6,135 bases of DNA from JAFARZ01 sp035651595 (GTDB lineage Bacteria > Actinomycetota > Actinomycetes > Streptosporangiales > Streptosporangiaceae), in assembly GCA_035651595.1 (NCBI GenBank), contig DASRFJ010000079.1, positions 1-6,135 on the forward strand. The letters are read 5' to 3'. Below are positions 1-5,949 of this stretch, piece by piece. Under the pieces are notes generated by a model, which did not search any database, was not told the DNA's origin, and saw nothing but the letters and a program-made list of their open reading frames with translations. Both the position numbers and the translations under genes were made by a program. Numbering within the stretch: the stretch's first letter is position 1; each line of letters opens with the position of its first letter.

Positions 1-1094
1 CGCACATCGACACCTACCTGACACCGCACCTCGGGACCATCCCGCTGCACAAGTTGCGTGCCCGACACATCGCGGCAATGTTCGACGCGGTCGCCGCCAA
101 CGCCGATCGCGGCCGGGACGTCGGTCCCGCCAGCCAGCAACGGATCTTCGGCACGTTGCGCTCCGCGCTCAACGCCGCGGTCAAGCGCGGCAAGCTCGTG
201 ACCAACCCGTGCGCGCACGTCGACCTGAACTCCGCCCCGCGGCCTAAGGCACTCGTGTGGACCGACCGGCGCATCGAGGCCTGGCAGGCCACCGGTCGGC
301 GGCCATCACCCGTCATGGTCTGGACGCCAGCGCAAACCGGTGCGTTCCTCGACGGCGCCGCCACCGACCGGCTCTACCCGCTGTACCACTTGATCGCGTT
401 CCGCGGACTTCGTCGCGGGGAAGCCGCCGGCCTGCACTGGCCCGAGGTCGACCTCGACAACGGGCTACTTGCCATCACCACCCAAGTCGTGCAACTCGGC
501 TGGGCGACCGAGGAAGGAGCTCCCAAATCCCACGCCGGGGAACGGCTCATCCCGCTCGACGACGGGACCGTCGCAGTGCTTCGCGACTGGCGCGACCGGC
601 AAGCCGCCGAACTCAAGCTGCTCGGCTACCTGCCTGTGCCGACCGGGTACGTGTTCACCCGCGAAGACGGCACACCGATCCACCCCGACTACATCACCCG
701 CCGCTTCGAATACCTCGTACGGCAGGCGGGCGTGCCGCCGGTGCGCCTGCACGACCTCCGACACGGCGCCGCGTCGCTGACCTACCGGGCGACCAAGGAT
801 CTGAAGGCTGTGCAGAACCTGCTCGGGCACTCGCAGATCTCGATCACCGCGGACACCTACACCTCTCTCTTTGAGGACACCGAACGCGAAGCAGCCGAAG
901 CCGCCGCGGCGCTCGTCCCGCGCGCCGCGCGAACCGGTGTTCCCAATGTGTTCCCACACCAGGCCGAAAACGAGACCGGCCCCTCGCCCAAACGGACGAA
1001 AGGCCAGGTCAGGAAGGGTGCGCCGCCAGGGACTCGAACCCCGAACCCGCGGATTAAGAGTCCGCTGCTCTGTTCGTATTTCCAGCGCTGCTAG
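1..1094 (+). CDS. Tyrosine-recombinase integrase (5' end outside window)
   Basis: The frame is open from the first complete codon at base 3 to the stop at 1092-1094, giving 363 visible residues. The window therefore starts inside the gene, and the TTG at 54 is not a credible start. The visible N-terminal part is the SAM-like core-binding domain (HLGTIPLHKLRARHI... through NPCAHV). The catalytic domain follows with every family residue: Arg in GLRRGE (codon 411-413), the beta-hairpin Lys in APKSHAG (525-527), HDLRH (His 750-752, Arg 759-761), His in LLGHS (828-830) and the nucleophile Tyr in TADTYTSL (858-860). It should insert and excise an actinomycete integrative element or phage at a tRNA gene. 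Its C-terminal tail (APPGTRTPNPRIKS) is the translation of the overlapping tRNA-derived att segment. No excisionase or replication gene is visible. The catalytic core looks functional; what lies upstream cannot be judged. Confidence 0.95.
   Translation, partial: HIDTYLTPHLGTIPLHKLRARHIAAMFDAVAANADRGRDVGPASQQRIFGTLRSALNAAVKRGKLVTNPCAHVDLNSAPRPKALVWTDRRIEAWQATGRRPSPVMVWTPAQTGAFLDGAATDRLYPLYHLIAFRGLRRGEAAGLHWPEVDLDNGLLAITTQVVQLGWATEEGAPKSHAGERLIPLDDGTVAVLRDWRDRQAAELKLLGYLPVPTGYVFTREDGTPIHPDYITRRFEYLVRQAGVPPVRLHDLRHGAASLTYRATKDLKAVQNLLGHSQISITADTYTSLFEDTEREAAEAAAALVPRAARTGVPNVFPHQAENETGPSPKRTKGQVRKGAPPGTRTPNPRIKSPLLCSYFQRC
1019..1071 (-). other. att site: 3' portion of tRNA-Lys(CUU), 53 nt
   Basis: Read on the minus strand, this segment folds as the last 53 nucleotides of a tRNA. 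It has the end of the D arm (AGAGC), an anticodon stem GCGGA/TCCGC around loop CTCTTAA with anticodon CTT (Lys), a T arm with loop TTCGAGT, the 3' acceptor strand GCGGCGC and a discriminator A. The sequence before AGAGC (bases 1072 and up) does not match a tRNA 5' half: there is no complementary GCGCCGC acceptor strand and no D stem. It is therefore not a functional tRNA gene. It is the typical identity segment used by actinobacterial integrases of the pSAM2 kind, and it overlaps the 3' end of the integrase gene. The tRNA match is seen directly; the att role is inferred from family practice. Confidence 0.85.
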
Positions 1095-1394
1095 CTGCTG
1101 CTTCATAATGCGACGTGCGGAGACACGCAGTCAACGGGGGAGATTCAGTGCCGTCCTGTACCGGCCCGTGCCGGCGCGTTCCGAGACATCCGAGCAAACA
1201 CGGAGCAAACGGAGGTGCGTGAAGGTCTAGACCATTGCGGAGAACCGGGCGACGGAGACGGACCAGCGGGGCATCCGCGGGGGAGAGGCGACGGAGGAGC
1301 CAGCCCGGCAGCCAGATGCGGTGAGTAATCACCACCGCAGATGGCGGCCGATTTGCAGGCACACCGCGAACGCGTGACGGCTCCGCAGGAACTG

Positions 1395-1437
1395 GATCGC
1401 CGGGTCCGCGCCGTGTCCCTCTCACGGACCCGCGATC
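1395..1437. repeat. Long imperfect inverted repeat (13-bp arms)
   Basis: The left arm GATCG-C-CGGGTCCG (1395-1408) and right arm CGGACCCGCGATC (1425-1437) are complementary over 13 base pairs with one bulged C at 1400 and a 16-nt loop. An alternative fold pairs CCGTG (1411-1415) with CACGG (1423-1427) inside it and gives a longer stem with a bulge. No T-run follows. It could be an actinomycete terminator without a U tract, a protein-binding site, or a structured part of the att region. It lies about 300 bp past the integrase stop. Confidence 0.5.
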
Positions 1438-1488
1438 GCCTGCTGCGGCCCGCCAGTCTCAGCTGCTGCCTCAAGCTTCCCGACCCGG

Positions 1489-1505
1489 TGATGCACTGTG
1501 CGTCA
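1489..1505. repeat. 17-bp pseudo-palindrome, possible operator
   Basis: TGATGCAC and GTGCGTCA flank a central T. Seven of eight positions are symmetric. A site of this size is what a dimeric regulator would bind, but no gene starts close by (the terpene synthase begins 277 bases later), and it may be chance. Confidence 0.2.
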
Positions 1506-1597
1506 CTGAGCTCATGCCCTGTCTAGTCGCAGATCGCCGACTACGCACCGGACGTCGCGTCCGCACCTGACGAACAGCGCATGCTCGCTCCGTGATC

Positions 1598-1688
1598 TGT
1601 CTCGTTTACCGAACCGCGGGCGAGGCTCCCGCGATCAGCACCGAGGACGACACGCGGATAAAGCGAGACATGCCGCTGAAGCGAGACA
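1598..1688. repeat. Three copies of a TGTCTCGCTT-type motif (one inverted, two direct)
   Basis: TGTCTCGTTT occurs at 1598-1607 on the + strand, and AAGCGAGACA, its near-exact reverse complement, occurs at 1661-1670 and 1679-1688. The outer pair at 1598 and 1670 can be extended: the left end reads TGTCTCG-TTTA-CCG and the right end, read inward, TGTCTCGCTTTATCCG. That is 14 shared bases with two single-base gaps, enclosing about 70 bp. The interval also contains a perfect 6-bp hairpin, CGCGGG/CCCGCG, at 1615-1633. Inverted ends plus an extra direct copy resemble insertion-sequence ends with repeated transposase-binding sites. A cluster of operators for a regulator of the gene starting at 1782 is the alternative. 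Confidence 0.45.
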
Positions 1689-1765
1689 CCGGTGAATTCC
1701 CGATCGCGTTGGCTGGCCGGGGCTGGCGGGCACCTGCTGAACGCGATGCCGTTCCGGGCTTACGA

Positions 1766-1771
1766 GAAGGG
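1766..1771 (+). promoter_or_regulatory. Ribosome-binding site that selects the 1782 start
   Basis: GAAGGG lies 10 bases before the ATG at 1782. The earlier in-frame starts at 1692 (GTG) and 1746 (ATG) have no comparable purine-rich site, and the residues they would add do not resemble the N-termini of this enzyme family. Confidence 0.6.
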
Positions 1772-1781
1772 ACGCGGCGTT

Positions 1782-2822
1782 ATGGCAGTCTTGCAGACCG
1801 ACAGCGAGCGGCTAGTCATTCCCCATGTCGCGATGCCTTTCCCGCGCAATCGCCATGGCGATCAGCGTGCCGCGCATGAGCTGACGCGGGAGTGGGCGCT
1901 CAGGCACTCGGTGATGCCGCCGGATCTCGTCGAGCAGTACCTGGACGACCTGCGGTACACGGACCTGATCGGCGGCTACTATGTCGGTGCGCCGTTGCCG
2001 GTGCTGACGGCGATCAACGACTTCAGCCTGTGGTTCTTCGTGTGGGATGACCGCCACGACCGCGATATCCGGCTGCGGCGGGATGCCGCCTGGGCGCGGC
2101 TGCGTGACGGCCTGCACCGCGCGATGGCCGATCCGCGGGCGCGCCCGCGCGGCACCGAGCCGCTGGTGGTGGCCTTCGCTGACTGTGCCGCCCGTCTCCG
2201 CGGCGCGCTGAGCGGCCAGTGGGCGGCGCGGTTCGCCCGCCATTTTCACGCCACGATCGACGCTTACGACCAGGAGTACCGCAACCGCGTCGCGGGTCGT
2301 GTGCCCACCGTCGGGCAGTACCTCGCGCTGCGCAGGCTCACCTTCGGCATGTGGTCGTGGATCGACTGCCTGGAGCTGGCCGCTGAGTACGAGCTGCCGG
2401 ACCGGGTGTACTGGTCCGGGCCCTATCAGCGAGCGGCGCTGGCGTCGCAGGAGTTCTCCGCCTGGTACAACGACCTGCACTCGATGCCGAAGGAGATCGC
2501 TGCAGGTGACTTCCACAACCTCGGCATCGTGCTGGCGGAGCACGAGGGTCTGTCCGTCCAGCAGGCCGCCGAGCAGCTCGCCATCCGTGTGGCTGAGCGT
2601 GTCACCGACTACCGGCGGGAGGAATACTGTGTCCGGCGGCTCCTGGATAACCTGGGCGCGGACGCGGAACTCAGGGCCGGCGTGGAGCGCTGCCTGTTCA
2701 ACATGCGCAACTGGATCTCGTCGGTCTACTGGTTCCACTACGAGTCGGCCCGGTACCGGGTGGAGTCCTGGGCCGACCCGGCTAGCCCGCCGTACTTCCG
2801 CGGCAGGGACCAGAACAGATGA
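1782..2822 (+). CDS. Class I terpene synthase (cyclase)
   Basis: The 346-residue protein has the usual length of a bacterial single-domain class I terpene cyclase. These enzymes ionise a linear prenyl diphosphate with three Mg2+ ions and cyclise it in the cytoplasm. Visible motifs are the N-terminal MPFP segment typical of the family, the aspartate-rich motif DDRHD at residues 89-93 (in FFVWDDRHDRD), the NSE triad NDLHSMPKE at 230-238 (Asn230, Ser234, Glu238), Arg184 exactly 46 residues before Asn230 where the diphosphate-sensor Arg is expected, and the C-terminal Arg324-Tyr325 pair. All catalytic elements are intact. The stop codon overlaps the P450 start as ATGA, implying translational coupling and an oxidised terpene product. 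Product and chain length (sesquiterpene is commonest, diterpene is possible) cannot be read from the sequence. I do not recognise it as geosmin, 2-methylisoborneol or pentalenene synthase. Confidence 0.95.
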   Translation: MAVLQTDSERLVIPHVAMPFPRNRHGDQRAAHELTREWALRHSVMPPDLVEQYLDDLRYTDLIGGYYVGAPLPVLTAINDFSLWFFVWDDRHDRDIRLRRDAAWARLRDGLHRAMADPRARPRGTEPLVVAFADCAARLRGALSGQWAARFARHFHATIDAYDQEYRNRVAGRVPTVGQYLALRRLTFGMWSWIDCLELAAEYELPDRVYWSGPYQRAALASQEFSAWYNDLHSMPKEIAAGDFHNLGIVLAEHEGLSVQQAAEQLAIRVAERVTDYRREEYCVRRLLDNLGADAELRAGVERCLFNMRNWISSVYWFHYESARYRVESWADPASPPYFRGRDQNR

Positions 2823-4193
2823 AGACGCGAAATTCGATCCCGGTCGCGGCCGGCGCGCTGCCGTTTCTCGGCCATGCAGTCCCCCTGGTTCGTGACCCCC
2901 TGGGATTCCTCGGGGCGCTGCCGGAGCACGGCGACCTGGTCCAGATCCGGCTCGGGCCGGTCAAGACCGTGGTTGTCTGCGACCCTGAACTGGTCCGCCA
3001 GACCCTGCTGGACGAGAGGACGTTCGACAAGGGGCGGCCCGTTCTTCCACCGCATGGGTGAGATCATCGGCTACGACGGGCTGGCCAACTGCCCGAACCG
3101 GGAGCACCGCCGGCAACGGCGGCTGCTCCAGCCGGCCTTCAGCAGCGCCCGCTTCCCCGCCTATGCCGATGTGCTTGCAGCCGAGACGGCCAAGATCACC
3201 GCCCGGTGGCGAGACGGCCAGGTCATCGACGTGCTGGACGACATGGATGCCATCGCGGGCAGAGGACTGGCACTGACAATCTTGTCCGGTTCGCTCCGCG
3301 GCCCCGCGCTCGAACAAGCCGTCCGGGACGTCGCCGCCGTCGGCAGGGGCGCGTTCCGCCGCATGCTGACGCCGCCGCCGCTGGACCGGCTGCCGACCCC
3401 GGCCAACCACCGTTACCGCAGGGCGATCGCCAGGCTCCACGCCGCGGTGCGCGCGGCCATCGCCGGCCGCCGCGCCAGCCGCGGCGACGATGGCGACCTG
3501 CTGTCCGCGATGCTCGCCGCGCACGACCCCGGCAGCAGCGCGGCGGCCCTCTCCGACTCCGAGATCATCGACAACCTCGTGACGTTCGTCTTCGGCGGCT
3601 CCGAGGCCACAGCCAGCGCCCTCGCGTGGGCCCTGCACCTGCTGGGCCAGCATCCCGACGTGGCCAAGCAGGTCGAAGCCGAGGCAGACGCCGTGCTCGC
3701 CGGTGCCCCAGCCTGTTTCGGCCACCTGCCGCGGCTCGAGATAACCCGACGGGTGCTCGACGAGACGATGCGACTGTACCCGCCGGGATGGATGTTCACC
3801 CGCACCGTCACCGCGGACACCCGGCTCGGGCGGCACACCCTGCCCGCGGGCACGAACATCCTCTACAGCCCCTACAGCATCCACCACCGCAGCGACCTGT
3901 TCACCGAGCCCGACCGCTTCAACCCTGACCGGTGGGATACCGCCAAGCCACCCCGCCACGCGTTCATCCCGTTCGGCGCCGGGGCCCGCAAGTGCATCGG
4001 CGACCAGTTCAGCCTCGTCCAGGCGACCCTGGCGCTCGCGACCATCAGCGCCAGCTGGCACCTGGAACCCGTCCCCGGTCACCGCGTGCGGCCAGCACTT
4101 GCCGTCGCCCTGCGCCCCCGCGGCCTCCAAATGCGCACCGTCCGCCGGGCACGCACCAGGCTCGACTGTCTCGGCGACTACCGATACCCGTGA
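2819..4193 (+). pseudogene. Cytochrome P450, PtlI/CYP183-like, frame broken by one extra G
   Basis: The gene starts at the ATG at 2819, overlapping the cyclase stop and preceded by AGGGA (2805-2809). It reads MKTRNSIPVAAGALPFLGHA... to FDK, then leaves the family frame and stops at 3059-3061. The family sequence continues in the next frame from 3033 (GGPFFHRMGE). Removing one G from the run 3031-3034 gives a 457-residue protein, normal for this group; pentalenene oxygenase PtlI is about the same size. In the repaired numbering the I-helix is FGGSEATAS (Gly259-Thr264), ExxR is Glu315-Arg318 and the heme motif FGAGARKCIG places the thiolate ligand at Cys392. The I-helix Thr of the acid-alcohol pair is replaced by Ala263. 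The likely role is oxidation of the neighbouring cyclase's product with ferredoxin partners encoded elsewhere. If the extra base is real, the enzyme is probably not made in full; a sequencing error or frameshifting would rescue it. Confidence 0.92.
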
Positions 4194-4210
4194 TCAAGGC
4201 GGGCCGCACC

Positions 4211-4242
4211 GGCACCAGGGGCCGTGCGATCATGGCGGTGCC
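4211..4242 (+). terminator. Possible terminator hairpin after the P450
   Basis: GGCACC (4211-4216) pairs with GGTGCC (4237-4242), and GCC (4221-4223) pairs with GGC (4234-4236) inside it. That gives nine base pairs with a 4-nt bulge and a 10-nt loop, starting 17 bases after the stop codon. No T-run follows, which is common in high-GC actinobacteria. An alternative register, GCACCG (4206-4211) with CGGTGC (4236-4241), also exists. Confidence 0.35.
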
Positions 4243-4438
4243 CTGTTAACGTCGAAGGGATCGTTGTTCCCAGCGTGCGTGATCGCTGCTATTCGTTTTC
4301 AACCAGGCTATGTCTTTCAAGCAATCGAGGCTGGTTGCGCCTTCTTTTGCCGCACCGGCGAGCCCTGTTCCGCATCGCGAAGACACTGGTGGAAGAATCG
4401 TCCAATCCTCACCGCTCATGACGCTTGCCTCCGCTGTA

Positions 4439-4485
4439 TTGACATCTGGTGGGTCGTTGAGGCCAAATAGCTCTGTTGCTAATTC
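4439..4485 (+). promoter_or_regulatory. Candidate promoter(s) for the regulator gene
   Basis: A perfect TTGACA at 4439-4444 is followed 19 bases later by CAAATA (4464-4469), a poor -10 at long spacing. A second arrangement, TTGAGG (4457-4462), 17 bases, TAATTC (4480-4485), has good spacing but an imperfect -10. Both lie in the AT-richer stretch 45-90 bases before the GTG at 4529. Either is only a candidate. Confidence 0.3.
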
Positions 4486-4528
4486 GACAGGAGGCATGCT
4501 TTCTACCTGAACGGCGGGAGTAACGGTC

Positions 4529-5875
4529 GTGGCGAATTCGCCGACCCTCAATCACTTGCTGCGGGCACTGCTTGATGAGGCGGGATGGAGCGGCGCCGAA
4601 CTTGCGCGGCAGGTCAACGCCGTGGCCGCAGAAACAGGCCTGACTCCCGCTTACGACCGCAAGACAGTGTCCTTCTGGCTGGCAGGGCGCCGTCCACGGC
4701 CGCCCGCGCCGGCCATCGTGGCCGAGGCCTTCTCCCGCGTGCTGGCCCGGGAGGTGCAGGTCGCCGACACCGGGCTGATCCGCGGCAGCCGGGCCGATGA
4801 CCAGCCGGGCCCGCACGACGCGGTGGCCGCGCTGGACGAACTGCTGCGGTTGCAGCGCCGCGGCGCCGCGATGTCCGGCGCCTACAGCCTCGCTCTGCTC
4901 GACGTGCCTTCCTGGACGCAGGCTGAAGGAGTGCCGCCCGCGCCGGATCTGCCACCCGCCGCGGTGTCGGCACCGCACGTGGAGTCACTGGAGCAGATGG
5001 CGCGGTTGTTCACCGACACCGATGACGCCTTCGGCGGGGGGTACGCGCGCGCCACCGCCGCCGCCTACCTCGCTCACGACGTGGCCCCGCTGCTGCGTGC
5101 ACCGGCGCCCCCGTCCCTGCGCGTGCAGCTATTCCGGGCCGCCACCAAGGTGATCTACCGCTGCGCCTTCATGTGCTACGACGATGAACAGCACGCGCTC
5201 GCTCAGCGCTATTACCGCTTCGCCCTGCACACCGCCAAGGAGTCCGCCGATCCGGTGGGCTACGCCGTTACGCTGCGTGCGATGTCGGTCCAGGCCCGCT
5301 CGCTCGGCCATTACCGCAACGCACGGGACCTCGCCGAAGCCGCCGCCGGCCAGCGAACAGCGAGCTCAACCCAGGACGCGTTCCTCTTAGGGCAGCTTGC
5401 CGTCGCGGAGGCGGCCAGCGCCAACCGGACCGCCGCAATATCAGCGCTGTCGGCCACCGAGCGACGGTTGAGTCAGCTCACTTCCGGGGGCGGACGCAAG
5501 CCGCACCTGCCGGCCCACGCCGCCGAAGTGATGGGAGACTACGACGCGGCCGCGTTCGCTTACCAGGAAGCCACGGTCAGGGCGCTCCTCCGGGACCACA
5601 TGGGGGCTATCACAGCCTTGCAGGTGTCGTTGCGAGAGCGGCCCTCCGGAGAGCGGCGCTCCCGCGCGGTCGTCACCGCCCGGCTGGCCGAGCTCCAGCT
5701 CAGGACGGGTCAACTTGAGCGCGCGGCACATACGTGGCACGCCTTCCTCGACGAGTACCCGCATCTGTCGTCGGGGCGGATAACCGCGGCCCTGCGGAGC
5801 ATGAAGGCGCAACTGCGACCATTTTCGGGGAACGTGCGGGTACAACACCTGATAGCCCGCAGCGCAGCGCTCTGA
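4529..5875 (+). CDS. HTH-TPR transcriptional regulator (NsdA-like general architecture)
   Basis: This 448-residue protein starts at a GTG with GGGAG (4516-4520) eight bases upstream. Residues about 7-60 form an Xre-type DNA-binding region (LNHLLRALLDEAGWSGAELA, then DRKTVSFWLAGRRPRP), in which the longer loop before the recognition helix is typical of actinobacterial proteins of this kind. A Pro/Ala linker follows. From about residue 150, and most clearly 218-425, there are alpha-helical pairs of TPR type (ALAQRYYRFALHTAKES, GHYRNARDLAEAAAG, GQLERAAHTWHAFLDEYP). HTH-TPR proteins of this architecture regulate differentiation or secondary metabolism in Streptomyces, so control of the adjacent terpene genes is reasonable but unproven; it may instead be an unrelated orphan regulator. 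A single TTA leucine codon lies at 5387-5389 (residue 287), which would make expression bldA-dependent in a streptomycete. No signal peptide or membrane segment is seen. Confidence 0.85.
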   Translation: MANSPTLNHLLRALLDEAGWSGAELARQVNAVAAETGLTPAYDRKTVSFWLAGRRPRPPAPAIVAEAFSRVLAREVQVADTGLIRGSRADDQPGPHDAVAALDELLRLQRRGAAMSGAYSLALLDVPSWTQAEGVPPAPDLPPAAVSAPHVESLEQMARLFTDTDDAFGGGYARATAAAYLAHDVAPLLRAPAPPSLRVQLFRAATKVIYRCAFMCYDDEQHALAQRYYRFALHTAKESADPVGYAVTLRAMSVQARSLGHYRNARDLAEAAAGQRTASSTQDAFLLGQLAVAEAASANRTAAISALSATERRLSQLTSGGGRKPHLPAHAAEVMGDYDAAAFAYQEATVRALLRDHMGAITALQVSLRERPSGERRSRAVVTARLAELQLRTGQLERAAHTWHAFLDEYPHLSSGRITAALRSMKAQLRPFSGNVRVQHLIARSAAL

Positions 5876-5880
5876 ACCGC

Positions 5881-5912
5881 CCCCGCGACCGGCCGGGGAT
5901 TCCGTCCGTTTT
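5881..5912 (+). terminator. Weak terminator-like hairpin after the regulator
   Basis: CCCCG (5881-5885) can pair with CGGGG (5894-5898) around an 8-nt loop, six bases after the stop codon. A TTTT (5909-5912) follows about ten bases later. The stem is short and the T-run is distant, so this is only a possibility. Confidence 0.2.
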
Positions 5913-5949
5913 GCCCACTATGTCCAACCAGCTGAACGGCAATCTCGCA

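Larger units (their letters stand above)
1095..1781. other. 687-base gap without a supported gene
   Basis: Short open frames on both strands here show no recognisable family and no good ribosome-binding site. The stretch holds a purine-rich block with a 10-bp direct repeat (GGCGACGGAG at 1248-1257 and 1287-1296), small hairpins at 1161-1174 (CCGGC, 4-nt loop, GCCGG) and 1320-1333 (GGTGA, GTAA, TCACC), a long inverted repeat at 1395-1437, a pseudo-palindrome at 1489-1505, a hairpin at 1615-1633 and the TGTCTCGCTT-type copies at 1598-1688. Some of these could be arm-type or accessory sites of the att region, and those near 1600-1690 could belong to the terpene synthase promoter. I see no convincing -10/-35 pair. 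Confidence 0.6.
4194..4528. other. 335-base low-GC intergenic region
   Basis: GC falls to about 55% over 4261-4500 by hand count, clearly below the flanking genes. No open frame here shows a recognisable family. The region contains a possible terminator after the P450, a TTGACA hexamer, a possible second promoter, a 7-bp inverted repeat (CAACCAG 4300-4306, CTGGTTG 4331-4337) and a minus-strand open frame (4551 down to 4246) discussed as a finding. It most likely carries the promoter of the regulator. Confidence 0.6.

Noticed and set aside
1019..1071. A functional tRNA-Lys gene
   Set aside because: Positions 1-20 of the tRNA are missing, so no acceptor stem or D stem can form. It is an att identity segment.
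465..1106. Minus-strand open frame of 213 codons opposite the integrase
   Set aside because: It is antisense to an intact integrase catalytic domain and runs through the tRNA segment. No recognisable protein.
1592..1879. Plus-strand frame of 95 codons overlapping the start of the terpene synthase
   Set aside because: It crosses the TGTCTCGCTT repeats and enters the cyclase in another frame, and no ribosome-binding site or family is apparent.
1812..2738. Minus-strand open frame of 308 codons opposite the terpene synthase
   Set aside because: It lies inside a gene with complete catalytic motifs on the other strand and shows no family pattern. Such frames are expected at this GC content.
2961..4130. 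Long minus-strand open frame opposite the P450 (389 codons)
   Set aside because: It is antisense to the well-supported P450. Its composition is that of high-GC shadow frames (Gly/Ala/Arg/Val-rich), with no recognisable domain.
4167..4176. A further TGTCTCG copy (TGTCTCGGCG)
   Set aside because: It lies inside the P450 coding end and matches only 8 of 10 positions with no extension, so it is probably chance.
4489..4510. AGGAGG followed by a four-residue leader frame (ATG at 4496)
   Set aside because: The spacing of one base between AGGAGG and the ATG is too short for initiation, and nothing suggests attenuation.
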